NCBI GenBank assembly: GCA_028284935.1
Contig: JANQQQ010000018.1
Span: forward strand, 62,001 to 126,000
Reading direction: 5' to 3'
Source: Croceivirga sp.
GTDB lineage: Bacteria; Bacteroidota; Bacteroidia; Flavobacteriales; Flavobacteriaceae
DNA: 64,000 nt
The translations under genes and the position numbers were made by a program. Under the pieces are notes generated by a model. That model was not told the origin of the DNA, did not search any database, and was given only the letters and a program-made list of their open reading frames with translations. Position 1 is the stretch's first letter. Each line of letters begins with the position of its first letter. Positions 36,651 to 45,824 of this stretch are shown piece by piece.

Positions 36651-37214
36651 ATGTACGCAATTGTAGAGATGGCAGGGCAGCAATTTAAAGTTGCAAAAGA
36701 CCAGAAAGTGTACGTTCACCGTTTACAGACGGAAGAAGGCAAAAAGGTTGTTTTTGACAAGGTACTTCTTTTGGATGATAACGGCAGCGTGACCGTTGGC
36801 GCCCCAGTCATAGAAGGTGCAGCCGTTGAGGCAAAGGTGGTTAAGCACCTAAAAGGCGATAAGGTCATTGTCTTTAAAAAGAAAAGAAGAAAGGGATACC
36901 GCAAGAAAAATGGTCATAGGCAATATTTGACCGAGATTGTGGTTGAGGGAATCGTGGCCAAAGGTGCCAAAAAGGCGGCTCCGGCCAAGGCCAAGGCGGA
37001 AAAATCCGTTGCTAAGGAAGAAGCTCCTAAAGCCAAAAAGGCTGAAGCGCCAAATAAGGAAACAGCTCCTAAGAAAGAAGCAACCCCAAACGCAGCAACA
37101 GCTAATTTAAGTAGTAAAACAGTAGCTGAGCTTAAGGAGATGGCAAAAGCAGCTGGAATCACTGGAATTTCATCAATGAAAAAGGCCGAGCTTATTGAAG
37201 CTTTGAGCAAATAA
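36651..37214 (+). CDS. rplU: Ribosomal protein bL21 with long C-terminal extension
   Basis: Residues 1-100 are a normal bL21 ([50 protein letters not shown]). The remaining 85 residues are an Ala/Lys/Glu-rich linker followed by a compact helical end, [20 protein letters not shown] and [14 protein letters not shown], which has the SAP / Rho N-terminal-like pattern. Ordinary bL21 is about 103 residues, so the extension is an added module seen in flavobacterial L21. Followed by rpmA. Confidence 0.96.
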   Translation: MYAIVEMAGQQFKVAKDQKVYVHRLQTEEGKKVVFDKVLLLDDNGSVTVGAPVIEGAAVEAKVVKHLKGDKVIVFKKKRRKGYRKKNGHRQYLTEIVVEGIVAKGAKKAAPAKAKAEKSVAKEEAPKAKKAEAPNKETAPKKEATPNAATANLSSKTVAELKEMAKAAGITGISSMKKAELIEALSK

Positions 37215-37235
37215 CAACTGTAAAACGAAAACATC

Positions 37236-37493
37236 ATGGCTCACAAGAAAGGTGTAGGTAGTTCTAAAAACGGTAGGGAATCAGAATCGAAACGCTTGGG
37301 TGTTAAGATTTTTGGTGGACAAAAAGCAATCGCTGGTAACATTTTGGTGCGTCAGCGAGGTACAAAGCACAATCCAGGGGAAAATGTATATGCAGGTAAA
37401 GATCATACGTTACATGCCAGGGTTGATGGAACTGTAAAGTTTGAAAAGAAAGCAGGTGGAAAATCCTATGTTTCCATTATCCCAGAAGCTTAG
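37236..37493 (+). CDS. rpmA: Ribosomal protein bL27
   Basis: An 85-residue protein with [52 protein letters not shown]. No N-terminal cleavage extension of the Firmicutes type. 21 bases after rplU, same operon, ended by a strong terminator. Confidence 0.97.
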   Translation: MAHKKGVGSSKNGRESESKRLGVKIFGGQKAIAGNILVRQRGTKHNPGENVYAGKDHTLHARVDGTVKFEKKAGGKSYVSIIPEA

Positions 37494-37516
37494 ATAGCCA
37501 CAAAGAATTATATGGG

Positions 37517-37553
37517 AAGCCCCGGTCAATTTTGGCCGGGGCTTTTATTTTTA
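37517..37553 (+). terminator. Terminator after rpmA
   Basis: AAGCCCCGG / CCGGGGCTT, nine pairs, ten-base loop, then T-rich. Confidence 0.92.
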
Positions 37554-37626
37554 ATAATTTCTTAAAACTTAAATAATCTGAAGTTCAATAGGATTGTACT
37601 TCTTGATGAGGTTTTAAGGAAAAAGA

Positions 37627-39210
37627 GTGAAAAAGCAATTTCTTCTTGGCTGTTTTTTATCCTACACCTTTGTTCTTTATGGGCAGAAGGCCAATTTCAG
37701 TTCATCCTACAGACGGCATTCCGATTCCCTATTTTTTGTGCTAAAGTCCAACTTGGAAACGGCCAAAAAGGGATTCTCACCCATACTTCAGGCAAAAGGA
37801 CACTTGGCACTTGGGGAGTTCTATAGAACAACGGGGGTCTATTCCGAAGCGATGGAACAATTCAAAACGTCTTTGGAGCTTTTGGGTCCCATACCAAAGG
37901 ATACCCTTTATCTTTCCTTAAACAATAGTATTGGAAAAGTCCATCTTTCCCTAAACAGATTTGAGCTGGCAGAACAATACTTTCTTGAAAGCGTCAACCT
38001 GTCCAATGTATTGGGCAATACCAAGGGTTTGGCAGTTTCTAAGGGACTCTTGGGGGTATCATACGAAAAGGAAGGAAGGTATTTAGAGGCTTTGGAGTAC
38101 CAAAAGGAAAGTCTTTCCTTGTTCCAAACCCTAAAGAATAGCAAAGGAATTGCTGTTGCCAACGAAAACATTGGGAGTATCTATGAAGACCTTGAGCAGT
38201 ATGAACGGGCTCACGACTATTTTTTGAAGTCCTATGGGTATTTGAAGGGGAAAGGTATTTGGCAGGAAGCAAATGTGCTTAATAATTTAGGAGATGTGTA
38301 TAGAAAAAGTGGCGATTACAGCAATGCCATGGCTTATACGGAAAACGCAATGGATGTTGCATTAAAAATCAGGGATAATCATCAATTGGAAAGTGCACAC
38401 AAAGATTTGTCCAAAACGTATGCGCTTACGGAGGATTTTAGACAAGCCCATTATCATTTATTGGAAGCGGAAAAGTTTCACAAAGCTTGGTTGGAAGACC
38501 AGAATACAAACCAACTCAATGTGCTTCATACCATATATGATACCAATAAGAAAGAGAGTCAAATTGAACTTTTGAAGGAACAGAACAAGACCAACAGGGC
38601 CAATCAAAACGTGTTGTGGGTTGCCCTTTTTGCCGTATTGGCCATTTTTACGGTAATTTATATTTACCTGACCAAAAAGCGCAAGGCAAAGCTTAAAATC
38701 CAAGAGTACAAACAACGCGTTCTCAAAGCTGAGTTGGAGAAAAAGGAAATGGAAGAGAAGAATTTGCAGGAACAAGTGCAGTTAAAAACAGCGACATTGT
38801 CAAGGTACAGTCTACATCTTTCACAGAAGAACAAAATACTATTGGAACTTTCAAAAACACTAAAAAATATCGTTGCGAGAAGAAATACCGACTTTAGTTT
38901 TAAATTAAGGGAACTGGTAGGAGAGATTGATTTCAATTTGCAGCAAGAAGATGAATGGGACGAATTCATGAACTTCTTCAAAGAAATACACCCAGAATTT
39001 ATCAAAAAGCTCTCTTCCCTTTCCCAAAACAGTTTATCCCCTTCAGAATTGCGCTTGGGAATGTTGTTACGTTTGAATTTATCCTCAAAGGAAATTGCCT
39101 CCATTTTAAGGGTTACCCCAGATAGTGTTAGAGTAGCACGTTACAGGCTGCGAAAAAAACTTCCCATAGACCAGAAAGAAGAATTGGTTCACTTCATGGT
39201 TGACCTTTAA
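37627..39210 (+). CDS. Membrane-anchored TPR-HTH transcriptional regulator
   Basis: A 527-residue protein: signal-anchor MKKQFLLGCFLSYTF, five to six tetratricopeptide repeats in residues about 40-300 (ALGEFYRTTGVYSEAMEQFKTSLE, NLGDVYRKSGDYSNAMAYTENAM), one membrane helix near 327-347, a Lys/Glu-rich coiled coil to about 400, and a C-terminal LuxR-like helix-turn-helix (LSPSELRLGMLLRLNLSSKEIASILRVTPDSVRVARYRLRKKL). This architecture is common in Bacteroidota and often regulates an adjacent TonB receptor locus. The start is GTG. The next genes are a receptor and a phytase, its likely targets. Confidence 0.88.
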   Translation: MKKQFLLGCFLSYTFVLYGQKANFSSSYRRHSDSLFFVLKSNLETAKKGFSPILQAKGHLALGEFYRTTGVYSEAMEQFKTSLELLGPIPKDTLYLSLNNSIGKVHLSLNRFELAEQYFLESVNLSNVLGNTKGLAVSKGLLGVSYEKEGRYLEALEYQKESLSLFQTLKNSKGIAVANENIGSIYEDLEQYERAHDYFLKSYGYLKGKGIWQEANVLNNLGDVYRKSGDYSNAMAYTENAMDVALKIRDNHQLESAHKDLSKTYALTEDFRQAHYHLLEAEKFHKAWLEDQNTNQLNVLHTIYDTNKKESQIELLKEQNKTNRANQNVLWVALFAVLAIFTVIYIYLTKKRKAKLKIQEYKQRVLKAELEKKEMEEKNLQEQVQLKTATLSRYSLHLSQKNKILLELSKTLKNIVARRNTDFSFKLRELVGEIDFNLQQEDEWDEFMNFFKEIHPEFIKKLSSLSQNSLSPSELRLGMLLRLNLSSKEIASILRVTPDSVRVARYRLRKKLPIDQKEELVHFMVDL

Positions 39211-39340
39211 CGGTCATAGTTTTAGGGATGGTTATCCGTTTGTAAATTAATTGTAATTGTTGCCTTATTGTTTACCCTGCTCTACACTTTTGTTTCCTTT
39301 TTGTTGCCCTTAATATTAAATGCTAACCAATTGATATATA

Positions 39341-39348
39341 TAGCTTTG
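39341..39348 (+). promoter_or_regulatory. Promoter -7 element of the receptor-phytase unit
   Basis: TAGCTTTG followed by GG matches TAnnTTTG, 25 bases before the receptor ATG. The 160-base gap upstream is T-rich and may hold the HTH regulator site. Confidence 0.6.
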
Positions 39349-39373
39349 GGATAAAACCTAACACGCTATATCA

Positions 39374-42244
39374 ATGAAATCAATACACCTACAACAACTA
39401 CTTTTTGTAACGCTCTTTTCCCTTTTTGGGTGGATACAAGGCATTGCCCAAACAGGTAATATTTCCGGAACCATTTCCGATGAAAATGGTATTTATGTCT
39501 CGGGAGCCAACGTTTATGTCGAAAGCCTAAATAGGGGAACCATTTCCAATTTTGATGGACGTTTTACTTTGGTCGGAATTCCACAAGGCACCTATAACGT
39601 TAAAATTACCTATATCGGATATGGTGACGTGGATGAAAGGGTTACCGTATCCGAAGGGGAGACGGTAGGTATATCCGTGTCACTATCCCCTACCAATTAT
39701 CAGTTGGATGAAGTTGAGGTAGCTGCCCATGGACTTAGTGGTCAGGCCAAGGCGTTAAATACCCAACGTACCAACCTGAACATTACCAATGTGGTATCCA
39801 CCGATCAAATAGGTAAATTCCCTGATGCCAATATCGGTGATGCCGTAAAGAGAATACCCGGGATTACCATGCAAGTAGATCAAGGTGAGGCAAGAAACGT
39901 AATTATTAGGGGTCTCTCACCGCAGCTGAACTCGGTTACATTGAACGGCAGCCGTATCCCTTCCGCAGAAGGGGACAACCGTAATATCCAGATGGACTTG
40001 ATTCCCTCGGATATGATTCAGACCATTGAAGTGAACAAAGCGGTGACCCCTGATATGGATGGGGACGCCCTAGGTGGCTCTGTTAACTTGGTCACCAGAA
40101 CCGCACCACAGGGATTTCGACTTTCGGCTACCGTGGGTTCTGGAATCAATTTTATCACGGATAGGCAGAACCAGAACCTTTCCTTCCTTTATGGAGATAG
40201 GACCAAAGACGGGAAATTTGGTTGGATGCTTGGAGCAGTAATTCAAAATAACGATTTTGGATCGGATAATTTTGAGGCTGAGTGGAACAATGAATTTTCA
40301 TTTACCAACGCAGGTGGCGAAGAAGAAGATTTGGAGGTTTCTCCGTATACCGACGTTTTTGAGCAACGAACTTATTTGGTTCAAAGGGTACGACGAAGCT
40401 TTTCGGCGAATTTAGATTACCAATTTGATGCCAACAACTCCGTCTACTTAAAGACCATGTACAACTGGAGGGATGATAGGGAAAACCGCTTTGTTGTTGC
40501 CTCGGAAGTCTTGGATGCAGAAGATATTCAAGAAGGTGATTTTACCATAACTGGGGGCGTTCCTACCCGTTTCCCAGCTGAGGTGGCCCGAGAGACCAAA
40601 GGGGGTATTGACAGCGATCGAAATCAGAATACCCGACTGGAGGACCAACGGATGCAAAACTATACTTTGGGGGGGGACCACCTTTGGGGAAAAGTAAAAG
40701 TGGATTGGTTGGCTTCCTACGCAAAAGCCTCTGAGGAACGTTTGGACGAACGCTATGCGCAATACACAGCAGAATATATTGTGAACAATGACAACAGTGA
40801 CCCCGAGTTCCCTATTATGACCGCCGAAGACCCGGCCAACACCGATGATTTGGGTGCTTTTGAATTTGATGAGATTACCAACGAAACCCAATACACGGAT
40901 GAAGAGGACATCAATCTCTTTCTTAACGTTGAACTTCCCGCAGATTTATTTGGTAAGGGAGATGGGACCATTCAGTTTGGGGCACGTGGCAGATTTAAAA
41001 GCAAAACCCGAGACAATAACTTCTTTGAGTACGATTTGGAAGATACCTTTCCAACAATGGACGGCATACCAACAGTGAATATGACGGACCCTGATTTTTT
41101 GGCCGGAGGGGAATATGCGGCCGGCTTTTATCCCAGCGCCAGATGGCTGGGAGGCCTTGATTTGAACGAAAACAATGGGGATCCGGTTCTGGAGGAATTC
41201 TTACCCGGTAATTTTGACATCACTGAAGATGTGCTTGCGGGTTATGTAATGTTCAACCAGAAAGTATCGGATAAGTTCAGTGTTTTGGCCGGGGTTCGTG
41301 TGGAAAATACACAGTTGGAGTCCAATGGTTTCAGTCTAAATTTTGGGGAAGATGATATTGTTGTTGAGGAAGTCGGTGATGATACCTCATACACCAATGT
41401 TTTGCCCGGGGTCCATTTGAAATATGACATCTCCAATAGTACCATCTTAAGATTCGCGTGGAGCAATACCTTGGCACGACCCAATTATGAAGATTTGATC
41501 CCAAGGGCGGAAATAGTGAATGCCGATAACGAAATTATTCTGGGTAATGCGCAATTGGATCCCACTACCTCAATGAATTTTGACTTGATGGCAGAACACT
41601 ACTTCCAAAGCATCGGGGTAATTTCTGGAGGCCTTTTTTATAAGGAAATCAATGACTTTATCTATACCTTTATTTCTGAAGCTCCAGACGATTCCTTTGG
41701 GCCCGGAACGGCTGGTTTTGATGTATTTCAACCGTTGAACGGGGATGATGCTTCCATTTTTGGGGCGGAATTTGCCTTTCAACGTCAACTGGACTTCTTA
41801 CCGGGATTTGCCAAAAATTTCAACATCTATTTGAACTACACCTTCCTTACTTCCAGTGCCAATGGCATCCGGAATGAGGATGGCGATGAGCGTTCAGATG
41901 ACCTAGATCTTCCCAATACGGCACCTAATATGTTCAATGCCTCACTAGGCTATACAGGCAAGCGATTCAGCGCTAGATTATCTGCCAACTTTTCAGATGC
42001 CTATATTGATGAGTTGGGAGGTAATGCTTTTGAAGATAGGTATTATGACAAACAGTTTTTCCTTGATTTCAATTCCAGTTACGCCATTAACAGCAAGCTA
42101 AGGATCTATGCGGATTTGAATAATATTACCGACCAACCCCTCCGATTTTTTCAAGGTGTCAGCGAACGTACCCAACAGGCGGAGTACTATGGCTTACGTC
42201 TCACCTTTGGTTTGAAATACGATTTGTTCAAAAGAAGACAATAA
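39374..42244 (+). CDS. TonB-dependent receptor, phytase-linked
   Basis: A 956-residue outer-membrane receptor. Signal peptide to GIAQ; carboxypeptidase-like regulatory domain at about 29-112 (SGTISDENGIYVSGANVYV, NFDGRFTLVGIPQGTYNVKITYIGY); TonB box near LDEVEVAA; plug with NIGDAVKRIPGITMQ, RNVIIRGLSPQLNSVTLNG, GDALGGSVNLVTR. The latter are typical of the Caulobacter/Xanthomonas-type TonB receptors (TIGR01782-like). The barrel ends GLRLTFGLKYDLFKRRQ, with no terminal aromatic. Phytase starts 65 bases later, so inositol phosphate or its breakdown product is the likely ligand. Confidence 0.92.
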   Translation: MKSIHLQQLLFVTLFSLFGWIQGIAQTGNISGTISDENGIYVSGANVYVESLNRGTISNFDGRFTLVGIPQGTYNVKITYIGYGDVDERVTVSEGETVGISVSLSPTNYQLDEVEVAAHGLSGQAKALNTQRTNLNITNVVSTDQIGKFPDANIGDAVKRIPGITMQVDQGEARNVIIRGLSPQLNSVTLNGSRIPSAEGDNRNIQMDLIPSDMIQTIEVNKAVTPDMDGDALGGSVNLVTRTAPQGFRLSATVGSGINFITDRQNQNLSFLYGDRTKDGKFGWMLGAVIQNNDFGSDNFEAEWNNEFSFTNAGGEEEDLEVSPYTDVFEQRTYLVQRVRRSFSANLDYQFDANNSVYLKTMYNWRDDRENRFVVASEVLDAEDIQEGDFTITGGVPTRFPAEVARETKGGIDSDRNQNTRLEDQRMQNYTLGGDHLWGKVKVDWLASYAKASEERLDERYAQYTAEYIVNNDNSDPEFPIMTAEDPANTDDLGAFEFDEITNETQYTDEEDINLFLNVELPADLFGKGDGTIQFGARGRFKSKTRDNNFFEYDLEDTFPTMDGIPTVNMTDPDFLAGGEYAAGFYPSARWLGGLDLNENNGDPVLEEFLPGNFDITEDVLAGYVMFNQKVSDKFSVLAGVRVENTQLESNGFSLNFGEDDIVVEEVGDDTSYTNVLPGVHLKYDISNSTILRFAWSNTLARPNYEDLIPRAEIVNADNEIILGNAQLDPTTSMNFDLMAEHYFQSIGVISGGLFYKEINDFIYTFISEAPDDSFGPGTAGFDVFQPLNGDDASIFGAEFAFQRQLDFLPGFAKNFNIYLNYTFLTSSANGIRNEDGDERSDDLDLPNTAPNMFNASLGYTGKRFSARLSANFSDAYIDELGGNAFEDRYYDKQFFLDFNSSYAINSKLRIYADLNNITDQPLRFFQGVSERTQQAEYYGLRLTFGLKYDLFKRRQ

Positions 42245-42309
42245 TCATAGAAATACCCTCTATTCATTCTTTTTTAAAATGGATGGAGGGTTTCCCTACA
42301 GTATTCTTT

Positions 42310-43329
42310 ATGAAAAGCTATTTTACAATTTTTGTTGTGGTCATGATTTTGGTTTCCTGTAATCAGAGTAATCTGCCCGCTATTCCCCCTGACGTTATTA
42401 CGGAAAAGACCCCCAATGATACGGATGACCCTGCCATTTGGATCAACAGGGAAAACCCAGCAGAAAGTATCGTTTTTGGCACGGATAAGGAGACCAATGG
42501 TGGTGTTTATGCCTTTGACCTTCAAGGAAAGATGATTCCGGCCATGAGCATTAAAAATATCCAAAGGCCAAACAATGTGGACATCGAGTACGGGTTTGCC
42601 TTGAACGATTCCATTAAAGTGGACCTTTTGGCCTTTACCGAAAGGGAGAAACAGCAAATACGCCTGTTTTCCGTTCCAGCTATGGAACCGTTGGATGAAG
42701 GGGGCTTTCCCGTTTTTGAGGATGCCACCGGTTTTGAGGAGAACCTTCCTATGGGGATTGCACTATATAAATCACCTAAAGACGGTAGTGTTTACGCCAT
42801 TGTGGGTCGCAAAACAGGACCTTTGGAAGGGTATTTATATCAATACTTGCTGAAATCGGACAGTTTGGGGCTTGGCTTGGAACTGGTTCGGAGGTTTGGA
42901 AAATACAGCGGTCAAAAGGAGATTGAAGCCATAGCAGTGGATGATGAAAAAGGGTATGTATACTATTCCGATGAAGGGGTATGTATTCGAAAATACCATG
43001 CCGAGCCCAGTATGGGTGATGAAGAGCTATCCTGTTTTGGAGGGGAATATTTCCTTGAAGATATCGAAGGTATAGCCATAGCAACGTATCGAGATGGAAA
43101 AGGATACATTATTGTTTCGAATCAACAAAAAGGGGAATTCAATATTTTCTCAAGGGATTCCAATACGTTTGTAAAACCGGTAAATCTATCCACCACCGAG
43201 ACGGATGGCTGCGAAGTGGTCACCCTTCCCTTAAACGATACGTTTTCTGATGGTCTTTTCGTTGCAATGAACGATACCAAGGAATTCTATTTCTATAACC
43301 TGGGCAAACTAGGATTGGCCGAAAAGTAG
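42310..43329 (+). CDS. Beta-propeller phytase (3-phytase), lipoprotein
   Basis: A 339-residue lipoprotein (MKSYFTIFVVVMILVSC) of the beta-propeller phytase family, which removes phosphate from myo-inositol hexakisphosphate with Ca2+. The conserved Asp/Glu/Arg residues are visible: DTDDPAIWI, FGTDKETNGGVYAFDLQG, RPNNVDIEYGF, EIEAIAVDDEKGYVYYSDE, DIEGIAI and IIVSNQQKGEFNIF. I start at 42310, where the signal begins; the frame is open nine codons further up. Lipidation suggests cell-surface or periplasmic placement beside the receptor. Confidence 0.93.
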   Translation: MKSYFTIFVVVMILVSCNQSNLPAIPPDVITEKTPNDTDDPAIWINRENPAESIVFGTDKETNGGVYAFDLQGKMIPAMSIKNIQRPNNVDIEYGFALNDSIKVDLLAFTEREKQQIRLFSVPAMEPLDEGGFPVFEDATGFEENLPMGIALYKSPKDGSVYAIVGRKTGPLEGYLYQYLLKSDSLGLGLELVRRFGKYSGQKEIEAIAVDDEKGYVYYSDEGVCIRKYHAEPSMGDEELSCFGGEYFLEDIEGIAIATYRDGKGYIIVSNQQKGEFNIFSRDSNTFVKPVNLSTTETDGCEVVTLPLNDTFSDGLFVAMNDTKEFYFYNLGKLGLAEK

Positions 43330-43352
43330 CCGCCCCGTGAATACCAATTCTA

Positions 43353-44189
43353 TCAAAAAGCCTCAGCAAACAGTTCTTGTAGACTGGCCCACGATTTAGC
43401 ATCAGCATCGGCATCATAGGCCAAGGGTAATCCAAACTTTTCCCCATTGGCATCTGCTTCTTTGCTTGTAAAACTATGCTTTACCCCAGGGTAGGAGATA
43501 TAGTCATAGCTGGCCCCAATAGAGTCCATAGCCTTTTTAAAGGCTGTAATGGATTCCGGACTGATAAAGGGATCGTCCGCACCATTGCATACTAGAACCT
43601 TGGCCTTGAGTTGGTCATTGGGCATCACCGGAAGCTGCACCCCACTGTGAAACGCAGCAACGGCGTCCAAATCGGCCCCCGAATTGGCCATGGTCAATAC
43701 CACCCCACCTCCAAAACAATACCCAATGGCCCCGATTTTATCTCCATCAACCGATTCATGTGACTTTAATAGGTCCAAGGCAGCATTAAAACGCGCTGTG
43801 GCCTCTGGCATATTGGCAAAAACGCTACCTGCAAACTTTCCGGCATCATCAGGGTGATCGGCGAGTTTACCATCCCCATACATATCCACCGCAAAAGCAG
43901 TATACCCCAATTCAGCAAGCATGTCGGCACGTTGGCGGACGTAATCATTATGTCCCCACCATTCATGGACAATCAGCACACCAGGGCGTTTCCCTGCTAG
44001 GTTTTCATCATAGGCAATATAGCCCTTAAGGTTAGTGGAATCTGTGGCATAGGTCACTTCCTCCCCCTTAATTTTTATGGGAAGTTCTTCTTGGGTTTCA
44101 TTGGTTTCTACGGTCTTCTCCGTTTTGGATTTGCACGATGCCAAACTAATCAAGCCTGCTACCAGCAATAGGGCGGTGATTTTTTTCAT
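43353..44189 (-). CDS. Dienelactone-hydrolase-family lipoprotein
   Basis: A 278-residue lipoprotein (MKKITALLLVAGLISLASC). The alpha/beta hydrolase fold has RPGVLIVHEWWG, the Cys nucleophile in IGYCFGGGV, the Asp in CNGADDPF and the His in GVKHSF, the Cys-Asp-His triad of dienelactone hydrolase. Natural substrate unknown; many members are general esterases. A start five codons upstream (44204) is possible. It probably sits in the periplasm. Confidence 0.88.
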   Translation of the reverse strand: MKKITALLLVAGLISLASCKSKTEKTVETNETQEELPIKIKGEEVTYATDSTNLKGYIAYDENLAGKRPGVLIVHEWWGHNDYVRQRADMLAELGYTAFAVDMYGDGKLADHPDDAGKFAGSVFANMPEATARFNAALDLLKSHESVDGDKIGAIGYCFGGGVVLTMANSGADLDAVAAFHSGVQLPVMPNDQLKAKVLVCNGADDPFISPESITAFKKAMDSIGASYDYISYPGVKHSFTSKEADANGEKFGLPLAYDADADAKSWASLQELFAEAF

Positions 44190-44237
44190 TTTTGGGATAT
44201 TCATGGTTTGATTAAAGATAAGCAATCCTGTACCAAA

Positions 44238-44777
44238 TCACTCTCCCAAAATATCCTTTATGATCTTGAGGTGATGGTTGGTATGGATTTCCAAAAACCT
44301 ACGGGTCTGGTCCCGATCCAGATGATCAAAAACCGGATGGGCAAAAAAGGCATTCTCATCCAAACTGGAAATGGCGCTGAGGTTTTGTCGAGCCTCGGTC
44401 AATTGTAATTGCAAACTATCCAATTGGACCACATTGGGTGGTCTCACACTTTGAGGGGATTGTGCCCTTCCCCTTGGAATAGTGCCAGAGGTATGTACCA
44501 CAATTCTCTGGATATTGAATTGGGAATGGTATTCCTCGGGGTTGGAGGCCCTAAGTCTTTCCGAAATTCGATTAATGGTTTTGAGCGTATGATCCAAATG
44601 CCAGGCAACATTGGCTTGGGAAACCGCTGTGTTTTCTACATCCCTTTGGGAAAAATAATTTTCGATTTCCAAGAGCTGCCCATCTAAAAAGTGGGGGTCG
44701 TCTTGCCTATTATTCCTTATGGAAATAATGGTAACGCCCACTACCAAAAAGGATAACACCCAGGATACACGCTTCAT
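44238..44777 (-). CDS. Membrane-anchored DinB/DUF1569-fold protein
   Basis: A 179-residue protein with an N-terminal signal anchor (residues 5-20) and a four-helix DinB-like body. Candidate metal ligands are His60/His63 (VAWHLDHTL) and His165/His168/His169 (IHTNHHLKII). DinB-like proteins include bacillithiol and glutathione-related transferases, but no substrate can be assigned. Same strand and 48 bases before the dienelactone hydrolase gene, perhaps co-transcribed. Confidence 0.75.
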   Translation of the reverse strand: MKRVSWVLSFLVVGVTIISIRNNRQDDPHFLDGQLLEIENYFSQRDVENTAVSQANVAWHLDHTLKTINRISERLRASNPEEYHSQFNIQRIVVHTSGTIPRGRAQSPQSVRPPNVVQLDSLQLQLTEARQNLSAISSLDENAFFAHPVFDHLDRDQTRRFLEIHTNHHLKIIKDILGE

Positions 44778-44996
44778 GTTTATACTGTTTTCCATCCCCA
44801 CCACATAACGTTGTGGCGAATTGCCTTTCTTTTTTTAAATGTAAACGAAGTAGTTTTTAATTTCTTCTCCTTCTCTCTAACGATGTTGTTTTTTGCTTTC
44901 ACTTTGATTGTTTTTTGATTGATACTTTATTTGACGTTCAAAATTGAAATTTGTAACCAAAAACATAAAGAAATAAACTTCCTTTTCGATTTTGTT

Positions 44997-45815
44997 TTAA
45001 GCGTAGGTCTTTTGATGTTTGGTCATTCCTCCCATGACCTTACTCATGATATGAATCTTTCCCCACCTGGGAACGGTTCTTAACCCAGAGACCAAAATTT
45101 TGGTCAACAATCCCGGGAAGACCGTATGCTTTTTACCCAGTGCCTTTAGTATGGCCGAAGCGACATCATCCGGTTTCAACGCATTGTCCATTTTCAAGTC
45201 GGCCACTTGACCAAAACCGGATCTTACAGGCCCCGGAGCAGCTGCCAAGACATCAACGCCAAAGGGTTTTAGTTCATGGTATAGCCCCTCTCCCAAGGAT
45301 TGTACATAAGCCTTTGTAGCGCTATAGTGCGCTGCGTTGGGAACACCTTGAAAGCCAACGATGGAACTCATCAGTATAATGCCACCTCTTTTTTGTTCGG
45401 CAAACTTTCGGGCAAAATAATGGGTCATCATCATCAAGGCCAAGGAGTTTACTTTTAACATGCCCATTTCTTTCTCAAGATTTGTATCCTTAAAATGTCC
45501 AGAGGTGCCAAATCCGGCTGAGGCGATGAACAATCCAATGGGAATATGCTTCACTTCCTCAACCACCTTGTAGACCTCTGGAGTTGATGCAATATCGGCT
45601 ACGACGACCTCGGTGATGATGCCGTGCTCTTCTTCGAGAGCATCACTGAGGGACCATAATTTTTCTTTGTTCCTGCCCGATAGTACAACATTCATCCCGA
45701 TGATGGCAAGATGCGTGCTCAAGGCTTCCCCAATTCCTGAGGAGGCTCCCGTAACCAATGCCCAGGGACCATATTTTGCAACAAATTGGGTATTAAAGTT
45801 TTTTGAAAATGCCAT
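44997..45815 (-). CDS. Short-chain dehydrogenase/reductase
   Basis: A 272-residue NAD(P)-binding oxidoreductase: cofactor motif VTGASSGIGEAL at residues 21-32, NVVLSGRN, ADIAS, and catalytic Ser-Tyr-Lys in LMSSIVGFQ and HYSATKAYV. The C-terminal part (GLLTKILVSGLRTVPRWGKIHIMSKVMGGM) is of the 17-beta-HSD/DltE-like class. Substrate unknown. Lies 9 bases after the receptor on the same strand. Confidence 0.92.
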   Translation of the reverse strand: MAFSKNFNTQFVAKYGPWALVTGASSGIGEALSTHLAIIGMNVVLSGRNKEKLWSLSDALEEEHGIITEVVVADIASTPEVYKVVEEVKHIPIGLFIASAGFGTSGHFKDTNLEKEMGMLKVNSLALMMMTHYFARKFAEQKRGGIILMSSIVGFQGVPNAAHYSATKAYVQSLGEGLYHELKPFGVDVLAAAPGPVRSGFGQVADLKMDNALKPDDVASAILKALGKKHTVFPGLLTKILVSGLRTVPRWGKIHIMSKVMGGMTKHQKTYA

Positions 45816-45824
45816 GGTATTGAA

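Noticed and set aside
40448-40891. 147-codon minus-strand frame
   Set aside because: Antisense to the phytase-linked receptor; shadow.
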